Shown here piece after piece: positions 20,602-31,330 of a stretch of DNA of 64,000 nt. Under the pieces are notes generated by a model that saw only the letters and a program-made list of their open reading frames with translations, searched no databases and was not told the origin of the DNA. The stretch spans positions 138,594,529 to 138,658,528 of the forward strand of contig CM043964.1 of NCBI GenBank assembly GCA_014529385.2. The letters run 5' to 3'. This DNA comes from Adiantum capillus-veneris (taxonomy: Eukaryota; Streptophyta; Polypodiopsida; Polypodiales; Pteridaceae). The translations under genes and the position numbers were made by a program. Numbering within the stretch: position 1 is the stretch's first letter; each line of letters starts with the position of its first letter.

Positions 20602-22446
20602 CTAGAAATTTAGGCCTCTTCCATTGTTTTGGTCTTTGGATGCCACCATTTTGTCGAGTAGGTTGGCATACTTTGGCTCCTCTTGACTTACTTGTCGAGT
20701 GACTGATGTAGCCTTTGTTTTATCTTGCATGAGAAGTGGTTGTCGAGATGTGTGGGATCTCTGTGATTGAGTTTCCACAAGCGATTTTGGAACCCACCTT
20801 GTCTTTGGTCTGTGTGTGACCATCTTTTGCATTTGATTCTTTTTCTCAATGACTTGATGGACACTAGGCTTTGGTAACCATATCTGATTGTTTCCATTGT
20901 AGAAGCCTTGCTTGTGTAGTTGGAATCAGGGTATCCACCTAGAGTTTGTATAACCCTCAATTGTGATTGGCTTTTTTTGGATCTTGGCTGTCTTTTCTTG
21001 ATTTTGGATGGATCCCTTTGCTCCCTGATTGATCTTCAAGTTTCTAGATTGAGCTACAATTTTTGGTAACCAAATTTGTGTTTTACCTTCATAAAATCCT
21101 TGTGCTTTGAGTAGCTTCACTGGAATCATCCGTTGCTGCATCTGTTTGGATTTTGTAGCTTGGGTAGCTTGTTTGAGGTCTGACTTTGGAACCCAAACTT
21201 TTTGCATTGCCCGCTTGGAAGGTCTTTTTGTTTGCCGTTTGTTGGTGTTCTTTCGCTTTCCTGAGTATTTTGTATTTTGTTGATAGCACGTCTTGTTCCT
21301 TGTAGAACTCATTGGTTGAGGTGGGTAGGTCCAGGCTGTTACTTTAGCCTTTTTGGCCCAAACATTAGTGTTTCCTTGGAAGTAGCCCTGAGCACTGATT
21401 GACTCATTTGATGCTACCCGCCCTGTCACCTTTTGTTGTTGTGGTTGAACTTGTGCTTCATGTATCCAAACTGGGTCTTTGACTTTAATGTGCTCTTTGG
21501 ATACCAACACTTGGTTGACATTCTTTGGCTTCTTTTGGATGCATTTTTGTGATGGAAACTTTGGTTGATAGACTTTTTGCTTTGGTTTCCATTCCATTGT
21601 TGGTGATGTGGCTCTTGTTGTAGAGGCTTCGCAAGAAATTTGATGGAAGCTCGTTGAAGGTAAAGTCGTCTAGCGAGGTTGACATACTTCAATGTTTACC
21701 TTTGCTTTACCTTTTTCTGCGATGGTTGGTGATTTCTTCTTTGTATGGATTTGAGAAGCTTCTTGGAGGCTTACCGTTGTCTTTGTTGAAGCTTTTGATT
21801 GTTGTCGAAAGAAGATGTTCCTCCAGCTTTCTGTCACGATCAGACTCTCTTTGATATAATGGGAGTCGATTATGTGGAAAGTATCTTTATACTCCTCGGT
21901 ACTCAATTTGAGTATAGCTTCTGCCAATCCGAAGCTACGAATTGGAAGTTTCGAACTTGTGTACACGATCTCCTCTAGCTCCGTGATTGGCGGCTTTCCC
22001 ATCATGATCCAAGTTCCAGAAGTCATTAGATTCTTTGTTGCTTTAGGATCTATCACAGCTGAACATGTGATTTTGAGTCCTATTTCTCTGCATATGCTAA
22101 ATTTGATCATCGTAGGAGACAATCGATCTTCTACCTTGTCCCTGTTCTTCTTTTTATCTTGCATTATTTGAACATTTGACGTTGAATTTGGAAACTTTTT
22201 TCCTTCATCTGCTTTCATTTGCACTTTTTCTGGAGTCGGCTTCTTTGAAATAGCTTTTGTCAATTCTTCAAGTATGTCAATGATGACATATTCTTGTGGT
22301 TGCTCTGCTTCCTTCATTTTCACTTTGGCATCATGCTCCATGATGTAGCTATCTGTCTCACATTTTCTGCTTTCACACTCACAAACTTCATTAGTTATAT
22401 CATAGCTATCTTCATCGCAAAATTTAGTCAGGGTCGCCTCATTCAT
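20602..22446 (-). pseudogene. Element C accessory ORF with repeated W-P-K motifs
   Basis: One minus-strand frame runs from 22,446 to 20,602 with stops at about 21,670 and 20,926. The N-terminal part (TLTKFCDEDSYDI) aligns with the post-protease linker of element D (LTTKFCYQDGYDV). Then comes a retropepsin-like block in which the active site reads DPKA (AVIDPKATKNLMTSG). The C-terminal 330 residues are lysine/glutamine-rich and repeat a motif of type GFYxGxxQIWLPK: VWIHEA, GYFQGNTNVWAKK, KVWVPKSDLK, GFYEGKTQIWLPK, GFYNGNNQIWLPK, RWVPKSLVE. RT, RNase H and integrase are absent. Family unknown. Confidence 0.55.
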
Positions 22447-22728
22447 GCAAACATCAAGAGTCGCCAGTATTTGATCCCATCCAAAGGGTTCAAATAACTC
22501 CTCTGGAAAAGGTTCTCCAGTACATATGCCTCATCTTCTACTGAATGCTCTAGGATGAAATCTTACTTTCTAAGACTTCTCTCTCAGGAGCTCCGTATAT
22601 CCAAATATGCGCTTTGCTTTCCAAATCAATTGTGGAGTTTAAGTCTTCCCCCGGGGTTCGCACTACATCTCTATAACTAGATCTTTGACATTGATTTTTG
22701 TTATGACCTCTTTGTGTTTCAATTAGAT

Positions 22729-23450
22729 CTAGTCATAGCCCCAGTCTTGTACCATTTTGAGCTGACGCATGAATGGTCTGCCCAATATGATATCAAAGTT
22801 GCTGCTCTTGTCAAAATTCATTATGGCAAAGGTGTGCTCATACTCTATGCCACACGAGGATACAATGATTTGTTCTAATATTCCAATTGGTTTCTCCGTG
22901 TATCCATCCGCTAATTGCAGTTTCATTTGAGTTTTCCTAAGAGCAGGCTTTCCCCATTTTTTCCATATTTCTTTGGTTGCAATGTCAATTCCTGCCCCAC
23001 TATCTAATATAGCAACCGTCTTTACACCTTTGTACTCAAGTGGTAAGGTGGTGTTTCCTTCTTCTCCTTCACAATAGTCACCAGCCTTATTTGCTGGTAT
23101 TGGCTTTGTCTGTGGTTTCTTAGGCAAGGGGTCATCCATGTTTTCATATGCAAGCTGGTCATGTGAAGGGATTTTCAGCCCCATGTTTTCCAAGTGTTTG
23201 CCCATTTGGCCCCATAGATGCAGTCTAATTTTTAGTAGCTCTGAGAGATAAAGTGTGCATTGTATAGGAGAATATATCAATTCATGCAAGCTCTTGGTAT
23301 CCATAATTTTTGGTGTGGCTTTCCATTGAGAAGGTACCATTTTAACCTCCACTTTTGTTTCGAATTATCCTATGAAAGATGGCAAAGTCTTTAGAGAGCA
23401 TAGTTACTCTCTTCAGATGCGACAGACCCGACATCCCCCTATAGAGATCG
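22729..23450 (-). pseudogene. Element C aspartic protease
   Basis: The minus-strand frame 23,352-22,729 contains a retropepsin with AILDSGAGIDIATKEIWKKWGK (DSGA intact), GILEQIIVSSCGIEYEHTFAIMN and IILGRPFMRQLKMVQDWGYD. It closely matches element D (ILDSGAGVAITTKDVWKK; KMVQDWGYN). Homology extends upstream to about 23,450, including SLKTLPSFIG against SLKTLPSYMG in D, but there a stop interrupts it. The enzyme would process the Gag polyprotein. The gag that should precede it is missing, cut off near 23.5 kb. Confidence 0.75.
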
Positions 23451-23552
23451 TATATCTTCTGGGAAAAATTAATGATCCATGTTTATCTCAGGAATAGGTG
23501 CTGACTGTAGGGTAGCACTACCATCTTTCCGGTTTCTGATTAATTCCCATTG

Positions 23553-24517
23553 TGAGGTCCCCACCCCGTCGTCTCAAACGACGGATCTGATGGTAAACCT
23601 GGTGGCCACTAGATCTATAGCGGAAGCAAACAAAGTGGTTCAGGGTTCATCTAGCGGACGATCTCTCATCACAAAGTGAGTCGAGCTCGAGCCTACTAGC
23701 AATGAGATCTAGCTCCACCTCACAGGGGAAGCGTGTTTAACTTATCTAGAAATCCTAAGACCCACCTTCCAAGAGAAGAGAAATCCCGAGTGCCTTTTTC
23801 CCCATGTTTCAGAGGCACATACACTTGAGACTTCGCCGCTCTAGGGGCAATGAGCAATACTAGTGTCGATTTAAGTACTATGGGGACGGAGAGTTCCCGA
23901 CCAATCAGGACCACCCTTCTCATAGGCATTGGCAACCTGAGCCAAGCCCCCACTTTCCACCCCCACACTCACACTTCCTTGTGTGTCCTAATTACTACCA
24001 CAATGGTTGTTCAACATAAAAGTTCCTTGTTTAGATTCCGATTCACAAGGTTCATTAAGACAGCCCTTCAATCACTATTGCAAAGTGGCACCAAGACAGA
24101 AACTCTAGTAAAAATTCTACTCAAACTTATTCATTAAAATTCCAATGTTCTGGAGGTACAACATCCCCTCTCCAGTGAGAGTTTACTCCTCCCGTTGTCG
24201 CCTAGCTGCCCATACAACTAGGTATGTCCACCGCATAGAAAGCATGACATGGACATTCCCACCGCATAGAAAGCAAGACGTGGATTCCCGCCGCATAGAA
24301 AGCAAGTCGTGGGTAAAGGCCCTAAGTTAGTAACTCTAGCTACTCCGAAATCTTCGCGAGCCGCCCCCTGTGATCAGTAGGGGGATCATGACTAGTTCAA
24401 CATTGGAAATAGAATGAACATGCCAATCTAAATTTTCCCTAGCAGATATTCTTTCTTATTTCAAACAATATATCCATCAACCATTCTTTCCTACTTAGAA
24501 TTTATATACAATTTAAT
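23553..24517. repeat. LTR-like non-coding region
   Basis: TGTGAGGTCCCCACCC at about 23,554 resembles the start of the element K LTR (TGTAAGGTCTCTGCCACCC, 55,264), which suggests a plus-oriented LTR or fragment. The right end is not defined. No ORF with recognisable content. It contains a three-copy short tandem repeat at 24,226-24,316. Confidence 0.35.
24226..24316. repeat. Three-copy tandem repeat of about 30 bp
   Basis: The unit CCGCATAGAAAGCA(T/A)G occurs three times (24,229, 24,261, 24,291), each followed by a variant of ACATGGACATTCC or GTCGTGGGT. A small local expansion inside the LTR-like region. Confidence 0.75.
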
Positions 24518-24776
24518 TCAAATGCCGAGGTTTTTGTCGGATTTCTCCAACATGTTTAGGGATATGTTCTTTCCTAACTTATCGTATGCAATGCTAAATT
24601 GAACAACTTGAATAAAAATGTGACCTACATCCTGCATTTCCTCGTCATTGGCCCGTGAGATGGCCGGTACTTGATCGTCCATGGGAGATTTTCCTTTCCC
24701 ATTCACGTTGCTTGTTCCCGCCTCACGGTCGTGGGCGCCACCGAAGCGAGTTCTGTTTATCGGGGCCATTTTATAC
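24518..24776 (-). pseudogene. Gypsy gag N-terminal fragment, element K type
   Basis: From ATG 24,758 on the minus strand, MAPINRTRF and HDREAGTS, KGKSPM, VPAISR match the N-terminus at 56,708 (MAPKRTRY, HDHEAGTS, KGKTPM, VPLIPR) in the same order and spacing. It is therefore the start of a related gag, joined at 24,776 directly to LINE sequence and truncated after about 80 codons. Which element inserted into which is unclear. Confidence 0.55.
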
Positions 24777-25202
24777 TCACTGCTGCAAAGACTCAACAAT
24801 CTGTGACCAAAACTTTGCACGAGCACTCACCACATTGGGCGCATAGATGTTTAGGAAGCCCACAATGCCACCCTGAACCTGCATAGTAATCCACTGAGCC
24901 TTGCCTGGCACAATAATCTCTCTGCCCACAATGGTCTGCTGCAATGAGTCTGCAATAGTCATACATACCCCACCCTGGATGCCTCCAAGTCCAAAAGCAG
25001 CTGACCAAAAGGTATCATATCGTCCACACAAAATCTGACCACATCGCCGAATGCGGCTCTCACACAGATGGTGCTCCTGAAGCATAAGGAGATCAATCTC
25101 TCCTCCCACAAGGCAACGCTGAAGCTCCTGACGCAATCGGCCCCGCTGTTGCTCAAACTGGGGCCCACCTAGTCCCTGTACGTTCCATGAGACGATCCTC
25201 AT
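24777..25202 (-). pseudogene. LINE ORF2, endonuclease start
   Basis: ORF2 of an L1-like non-LTR retrotransposon begins at ATG 25,202 with MRIVSWNVQGLGG, the N-terminus of the apurinic-endonuclease-like domain. It continues through LMLQEHHL (catalytic Glu), GRYDTFWSAAFGLGGIQGGV and GFLNIYAPN. About 140 residues are present; it is cut off at 24,777 before the remaining endonuclease motifs and the RT. The start is favoured because it overlaps the ORF1 stop by ATGA. The endonuclease nicks target DNA for target-primed reverse transcription. Confidence 0.85.
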
Positions 25203-27076
25203 GGGGAGCGAGAGAGAACAGATGCTTCCGCAGCAGCAAGATGGACTATCTTTGAGGCTGGCTTGGATGGGGAGTAATCCGCATCCGAGCATCCTCTAGA
25301 TAGGCGTGACTGCAATGAGTGCCTAGCCCAAGCCCAAGCAGAGCGAGCCGTACGTAAAGCAACCTCCTCTGTCCAGGAGTTCTCATGAATGTATACATAG
25401 CAAGGCAAACACTGCGTATCAGCAAAGAAGTACGCCACAGTGTGCCTACATCCTACTAAGTCTGGGGGTGTCACCGCAAACTTGGCCAATGGCCACAAAG
25501 TCTGCAACATATCTGTAACTCCAAGTTCTCCCATGTGGTGAGAGAACTCTAGGACCTGTGTATGCAACCATCCCACCACTGAGTCGAGGGACCACTCTGT
25601 CTCGGCCCTACCACAGAGGGGGAAGGAGAAACCAACTGCTGAGTCCAAGGCCTCTGTCCCCCTAGCGGCGAGGAACAAAACATGGACCCTGAAGCAGGCT
25701 GCCTCATGGTCTGCTGCGGAATCGTCGAGAAAATGAGTGAACTCGTAGTTGAAGAAGTCCCAGTGGCAGCAGATGTCAATGCTCATTAGCCCACAAGGGG
25801 TAGCTGCAAAGGGGGCCGCAAGAAGGGCTGACCCTCTCTCGCTAGGCGACTCGTGGCAAAGGTGCTGCCAAGAGATCTCCTAGCCGCCAGAGAGGGACCT
25901 GTCTCCTGAGTCAACTGTAAAACTGAAGCAGGAGGGGGGGGAGAAAGAGGTGGTGGGAGTGGAGAAGAAGAGGGGCGATATGGGGCGACAGAGGTAGAGG
26001 GGCGAAGTGGAGAGGCGACGGGAGCAGAAGGTGGGGAAGATGAGGAAGAGGGGGAACTCTGGGGGGGGAGCGGCTGTCAAGGGTGAAGCAGAGGTGGGGG
26101 CTGGCGCAGGGATCTCCTCCTGCTCAAGAGGACCAAAGCAGTTCCCCGTGGGAACCGACTGCTGTTGAGTACGCACCTAAGGGCCACTCTGAGTGCCAGG
26201 CTGAGGTTGTGGCCCCTGGCGTCGTCGGCCATGGGCTTGCTGCCATCCCTCCTCCGCTAGAGCCCCAGGCTTGGAGGGTGTCTCTACATGTGTGCTCTGT
26301 TTCACTGGCTGTGGCTGCGGGCCAGCCCTGGCAGGCTGGGGCTGAGGCTGTGGTGTAGGTCGCGGCCTCCTCCATGGACAGTCCTTCGCTAGATGGCCCA
26401 TCTGTCGGAAAATGAAGCACTGGTTCGGGAGGCCAGAGTACTCCACACTCTGTCTAAACCAACCCCCACTCACCCGAGGAAAAAGGATAACCTTTGGGAG
26501 CGTGTGGGTATCTCTGACGAAAACTTGAACTGAGGGGATGCATGCCGCCTTGGCAGCTACTGATGCTGTCGTACGAGGTGTCTCCAGGACAGTCCCAATG
26601 GAGGAGCCAATCCTAGAAAGAAGTGGTAGGTACTCCCTCCGTAAACCCAGAAAGCAGACTGAGATGGGGATGTCTGCCTCCTCTACTAGAACATCTGAAG
26701 CCGGGTCAAAACCATGTCGCCACTGTTGAAAGTGGGCGCGTGATGCTCGGATGGCCAGTGGACTCATAGCTATGACCTTGGACACCATCTCAGAGGTCTC
26801 AAACTCGATCTATTAGTAACCCAGTCCGAGAATCTAGACATCCAAGATCTTGCCCACCTCTGCGAGAAGGCAGGCCTAGAGAAGGTCTCGCAGCTCTCCT
26901 CTGCTAGGTCGGGTGCCGAGAATCTTGCAGATGACCGAAGTCGCTTGCAATCGCTCTACCTCTGCGGCAAGGCTCGCTTGCTCTGTCGACGAAAGAGAAA
27001 GTCGAATGGTGGGCTCAGTGGGGTCGGGCGAGGGGGCTTCTGACGAGTCCCTCTGTGGTGAAGCTAGAGCCTCCAT
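25199..27076 (-). pseudogene. LINE ORF1 (DUF4283-like domain and zinc knuckle)
   Basis: A single minus-strand frame from ATG 27,076 to the stop at 25,199 (626 codons) is broken by several stops (about 26,876, 26,177, 25,880). N-terminal: a Glu/Ser-rich start (SLAAEVERLQ). Middle: FQQWRHGFDPASDVLVEEADIP and GSSIGTVLETP, the layout of the plant LINE ORF1 nucleic-acid-binding DUF4283 domain. Next a degenerate zinc knuckle CFIFRQMGHLAKDCP (second Cys replaced by Phe) and a Pro/Gln-rich stretch. ORF1 would coat LINE RNA. Confidence 0.75.
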
Positions 27077-27212
27077 CTGTGTCTACTGCTATGGTGTGAG
27101 AAGAGGGCAACGGGAGGATGCTGCAATGAGGCACACCAAGCACTACCCCAATCACTGTCGCAGTGCTGGCGGGGCCAAATTGCAAGGAGCTCACTGGGCG
27201 GAGAGAAACCAC

Positions 27213-27244
27213 GGGGGGGAGGGGGGGGGGGGGGGGGGGGGGGG
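27213..27244. repeat. Homopolymeric G tract at LINE/gypsy boundary
   Basis: About 31 Gs with one A (27,220). It sits just upstream (minus-strand sense) of the LINE ORF1 start and next to the gypsy F integrase fragment. Its length may be uncertain because such runs are prone to sequencing error. Confidence 0.8.
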
Positions 27245-27329
27245 TGCAACGAGGGGGGCAGCAACAGCGAGCGCAATATTTAGAGTGTCAAATATTGATA
27301 ACCTAATGAAAGGATCCCAGATATTCAAA

Positions 27330-28238
27330 TTACATGGCATGCCTGAGACAATAGTCTATGATAGAGATCCCCGATTCATGAGTTTGTTTTGGAAGTCCAT
27401 TTGGAAGAACATTGGCACACAGTTGCAGTTATCGTCATCTTTCCGCCTGTAGATAGATGGGTAATCTGAGATTGCAAATTCAGTCATACTGGATTTATTG
27501 AAGTCTTACATTTCGGATCCAAACACTCAATGGGAAAAGTTTTTGCCTTTGGTGGAATTTGCCTACAATAACATGATTCACTCTTCGACGGGAAAGGTGC
27601 CATTTGAGATTATTGAAGTTGCCACAAAGATTCCACCCTTCCTAAGCACGGAAGATAAAATTTTTGAAGCCAACTAGTGTACGAGAGACTTGGACGTTGC
27701 TTTTACTGAGGTCCGGGAGGCTTTAGCAAAATCTTAGGAAAGACACAAGAAGGCAACAGATCGACATCGTCGTGATTTGAAATTAAAGGAAGATGATTGG
27801 GTGCTCTTACGTTTTGAGAAGGCACGCGTGAGAAAGAAAAAGGGAAAAGAGCGGCTTTTTCCAAAGCTTAGCATGAGATACTATGGACCTTTCCAGATAA
27901 AAGAAAAGATAAATGATGTCTCCTTTAGACTGAAGCTGCCTGACACTTGGAGAATTCACAATGATTTTCATGTGAGTCTCTTGAAGCCCTTTAAAGGCGA
28001 TGTGCTCGTTGATGGGGAGCCAGATGAGCAACCGGAAGTGGAGGAAAGTGAGGAGATACTCGTTCTAGAACAGATACCGGCACATAAAGATAGAGAGATT
28101 AAAGGTAAAGTGATTAGGCGGTTCTTGGTTAAATTCAAGAACTATCCTGCACTGGATGCGAAGTGGATGGAGGAGGAGGACCTAGCAGATACTCCTCAGA
28201 TTGTGAACCTTTACCTTGAAGCATTTGGTCTAGCATAG
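27330..28238 (+). pseudogene. Element F: integrase C-terminal half and chromodomain
   Basis: Plus-strand chromovirus gypsy: FKLHGMPETIVYDRDPRFM (second catalytic Asp), FAYNNMIHSSTGKVPFEIIE, then an open 153-codon frame (27,777-28,238) with [30 protein letters not shown] and [12 protein letters not shown]. The complete chromodomain follows: [24 protein letters not shown]. Stops occur in the 27.4-27.75 kb part. It is the same family as element G. Upstream is the LINE junction, so only the 3' end of F remains. Confidence 0.85.
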
Positions 28239-28299
28239 TCTACTTCGATAGAACCCTGATTTTAGCATGGACGTGGCGAGTTATACGGAAATCAGCTTT

Positions 28300-28730
28300 T
28301 GTGTAGTCTACTGATGACGTGGCAGTGTAAGGAAACCCTGAAATTACGCTGGCTATGTTTATGGCAGCTTTTGGGCAGATGCTTTATTTTTAAAATTTTA
28401 AAAGCTTTTAAAGTTGAATGCTTTTGGGGCTCTGCTTTTGGGCATCCCTTGTATCTATAAAATAGAGGGCAGGGTCTCACTTCTTAGAGCATTTGGAAGC
28501 AAAGTTTGAGAGTGAGAACCTACCCACTCTCTTGTACTTTGAACACAGATTAATACAAAAAGAAATACCGAAAGGGGCTCTAGTCTTTGGGGCCAATATC
28601 TCTAGGCACAGAATTACATCGGGCCGTGTCGACTCAAGTGTGAACTGTGAATTGTTTTGAAGTGAATCTCTACTGTGTCATGATAGAATCTTGACGTGGG
28701 GCGTCCAAGTCTGTTACACTTTGGCCTTCA
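28300..28730 (+). repeat. LTR shared by elements F and G
   Basis: Similar blocks occur here and at 39,411-39,800: TGATGACGTGGCAG, GGGGCTCTGCTTTTGGGCAT and CTCTTGTACTTTGAACA. A TATA box (CTATAAAAT, 28,455-28,463) precedes the likely transcription start. Element F ends on its left and element G gag begins on its right, so it acts as F's 3' LTR and G's 5' LTR. Exact ends are uncertain. Confidence 0.6.
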
Positions 28731-28849
28731 TTCAACTGTTTGACATAGCTTTCTCTGGAGGGCATTACTCAGAGCACTCCAAGATTATGAGGGCTATATC
28801 CTTCGTCAAGGGAAATACTCAAACATAGTGGTCCACTCTTCTTTTGAGG

Positions 28850-29400
28850 CAGGAAGCTCCAGTTAAATGGTTGAAATTCAAAAGGCTCTTTATTTCTTCT
28901 TGGCTGACTCGGGAGTATGAACGTGATATACGAACTACTTGGAATCATCTTTGGATGACCAAGGGAGATTCTTTGGATGCTTATTGCGAAATATTTTGAA
29001 ACTCTTTTCTACCAACCTCTTCACTCAAAAAGGTCTCGTTTAAGGAACATATTGAGCGGTTTTGCTACGGACTTCCTACAGAGATCCGAGACTACTTCTT
29101 GGAACAAAAGTTGAATTCTAATCAAGAATTGATGGGTCATGCAAATGAGGTTTTGCGATACATTTGGGAAATTTGACTTACCCCATTGATGAGATCTTGA
29201 CTCAAAGAATCCAACAGACCTCTCACAATGAAAGTAGAAAGAGAAAGAGTTCTCAGGACAAAGAAAAGGAAGATACACATCCCCAATTGACTTTTAGAGA
29301 AAGGGCTATCTATCTCAAATAAGGAAAGTGTTTTGGATGCGGGAAACTTGGGCACATCTCCGCAAAGTGCCCCAAAAAGGCATAGCAAGAACAAACTGAA
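28850..29400 (+). pseudogene. Element G gag and zinc knuckle
   Basis: The gag domain remnant reads VKWLKFKRLFISSWLTREYERD, then DSLDAYCEIF and FKEHIERFCYGLPTEIRDYFLEQ, the usual central gag blocks of a chromovirus. It is followed by a clean CX2CX4HX4C knuckle CFGCGKLGHISAKCP (29,327-29,371). Stops occur at about 29,000 and 29,175. It lies just downstream of the shared LTR. Confidence 0.75.
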
Positions 29401-29539
29401 GACAGGCCAGAGAGTTCTAGAGCAGTAGAGGAACATGGCAGAAAAGGTAGATGAAAATAGAACCGATATTACATTCAGTGGGGCCCATACCAAATTAGAT
29501 GAATGAAAGTACAAAACTTTGCCGCACTTAGGGCAAGGT

Positions 29540-29930
29540 GTAAGATCATGAAGCCCTCATTTTCTTTGATGGAGGAGCCAAGGCCAACTTCTTTTCACTT
29601 GAATTGGCGGCTCAATTTGGAATTAAACCCCACAGGCTGAGGCCACAGGTAGATGTAGTTTTAGCGGTGCCCGGATGGGCTATTTCCATTACACCAATCA
29701 TTGGCAAAATTCGTTTGTAATGCCAGGGGTATTTAGGGCACAAGGACTTCTACGTAATGCCCTTAGGAAGGTTGTGACATCCTCCTCGAAATCCCTTGGT
29801 ACCAGAAGAACAACGCCATGGTTGACTATCGGGCTGAGAAAGCGACTTTGACAAATAAAGGGCAAAGAGATTGTACTTGATAAAATTCAATTCCTTTACT
29901 CGATTTTTTGGAGAGAAGTGAATGATGATT
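29540..29930 (+). pseudogene. Element G protease
   Basis: Coding remnant with IFFDGGAKANFFSLELAAQFGIKPH, GWAISITPIIGKIRL and HKDFYVMPLGRL. The active site is DGG instead of DSG/DTG, which probably makes it inactive. Several stops and a frame change follow towards 29,900. It bridges gag and RT in the normal order. Confidence 0.7.
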
Positions 29931-30870
29931 GCAGGTCAAATATATTTTGACCTCAAAAAAGAATGCCAAGATTTTCTCCACACATGATGATTGTTTCTCT
30001 GAGGGCCTGCCAGGTGTGTTGCCACCATCTCGTCCTGAGGATCACACTATTGATCTGATACCTGAAAGCACACCTCTGAATCAGCCACCTTACCGTGTTA
30101 GCCGAGCCCACAATGAAGAGTTTATGAACCAAGTAAAAGACCTTTTGGAAAAGAGTCTTATTCAACTGAGTACTTCACCCTACTGCTCTCTGGTGTTGTT
30201 GGTTTTAAAGAAGGATGGATCTTGGAGAATGTGCATTGATTACAGATCTCTCAATAAAATCACCATCCAGAACATATTTTCAATTCCGAGGATCGATGAT
30301 ATTCTTGACCGACTACAAGCATCCTCTTGTTTCAGTAAGATTGATTTGAAAAGCGAATGTCATCAGTCAAAATCGTGCCAAGAGATGTCTACCAGAAAGC
30401 CTTTTGGAAGAGCTTCGATTTATATGAATTTTTGGTGATGCCTTTTGGCCTTACCAATGCTCTAGCGACTTTCAACCGAATGATGGATAGGATTTTTAGA
30501 GAGTATAGATCTTTTGTCGGCACTGTCTTTGACGACATTATAGTCTCCTGCAAGGATGAGGCAGAACATAGACACCATCTGCTACAGGTCTTTTAGGCAT
30601 TGCGAGATCACAAACTAGTTATCAATGCTAAGAAGAGTGAATTTTTCTTGCCGAAGATACACATTTTGGGACACATCGTCTCAATAGCAGGAGTACAAAT
30701 GGACCCGGCTAGGATTGACACTATACATGATTGGCCCGATTTGAAAAATGTTCATGAAGCTAGAAGCTTCTTGGGCTTATGTTCTTACTATCGGTGGTTC
30801 ATCAAAAAGTTTGCAGAGGTTGTTTCCCCTTTGCACATTCTGACACAGAAAGGAGTCCCTTTCTCATGAG
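29929..30870 (+). pseudogene. Element G reverse transcriptase
   Basis: RT motifs in order: HTIDLIPESTPLNQPPYRVS, LVLKKDGSWRMCIDYRSLN, FSKIDLKSECHQ (frame change near 30,365), EFLVMPFGLTNALATFNRMM, VFDDIIVSCKDEAEH (catalytic FDD intact), and SKKIHILGHIVS-type and SFLGLCSYYRWFI blocks. Stops or frame breaks at about 30,360 and 30,597 disrupt it. Reverse transcription of element RNA would be its function. It is the least decayed gypsy RT of the chromovirus type in the window. Confidence 0.88.
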
Positions 30871-30881
30871 GACCCACATAG

Positions 30882-31330
30882 GTGACTCCCTTTCAGACAT
30901 TGAAAGATAAATTGACTACCGGACCAGTATTGACTTTGGCGGATTTGCAAAAGTCATCCAAAGTATATTGTGATGCTTGTGGTCGTAGTCTAAGTGCAAT
31001 CTTAATGCAAGAAGGCCATGTCATTGCCTATGAGAGCCAATTGTTTTCAAGGCCGGAATTGACAACACAGATTTATGAGAAAGAGATTTTGGCGGTTATC
31101 CATGCTCTTACTCAGTGGCGACATTACCTACTCGGAGCTGATTTTACGGTCTTCACTAATCATCAAAGTTTATGCTACTTCTTGTCACAGAAGCACCTTT
31201 TGAAAAAGCAGATGCGGTGGGCTAACATCTTGTCATAGTTTCACTTCCAGATTGTCCTTGTACAGGGACAAAAGAACTTGGTGGCGGATGATTTGTCCCG
31301 AAAGTTGTTAATCTTTGGTATTTTCGTGAT
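30882..31330 (+). pseudogene. Element G RNase H
   Basis: VYCDACGRSLSAILMQEGHVIAYES, YEKEILAVIHALTQWRHYLLGADF and TNHQSLCYFLSQKHLLKKQMRWA are the RNase H blocks of gypsy Pol. A stop at 31,238 splits it from LVADDLSRKL. RNase H removes the RNA strand during reverse transcription. It is contiguous with RT upstream and integrase downstream. Confidence 0.85.

Noticed and set aside
24145-24330. Possible small CDS across the 24.2-kb repeat
   Set aside because: The reading frame is created by the three-copy tandem repeat and has no other support.
26083-27450. Plus-strand ORFs over the LINE ORF1 region
   Set aside because: GC-rich shadows of the minus-strand LINE frame; the minus strand carries the DUF4283-like, zinc-knuckle and endonuclease signals.
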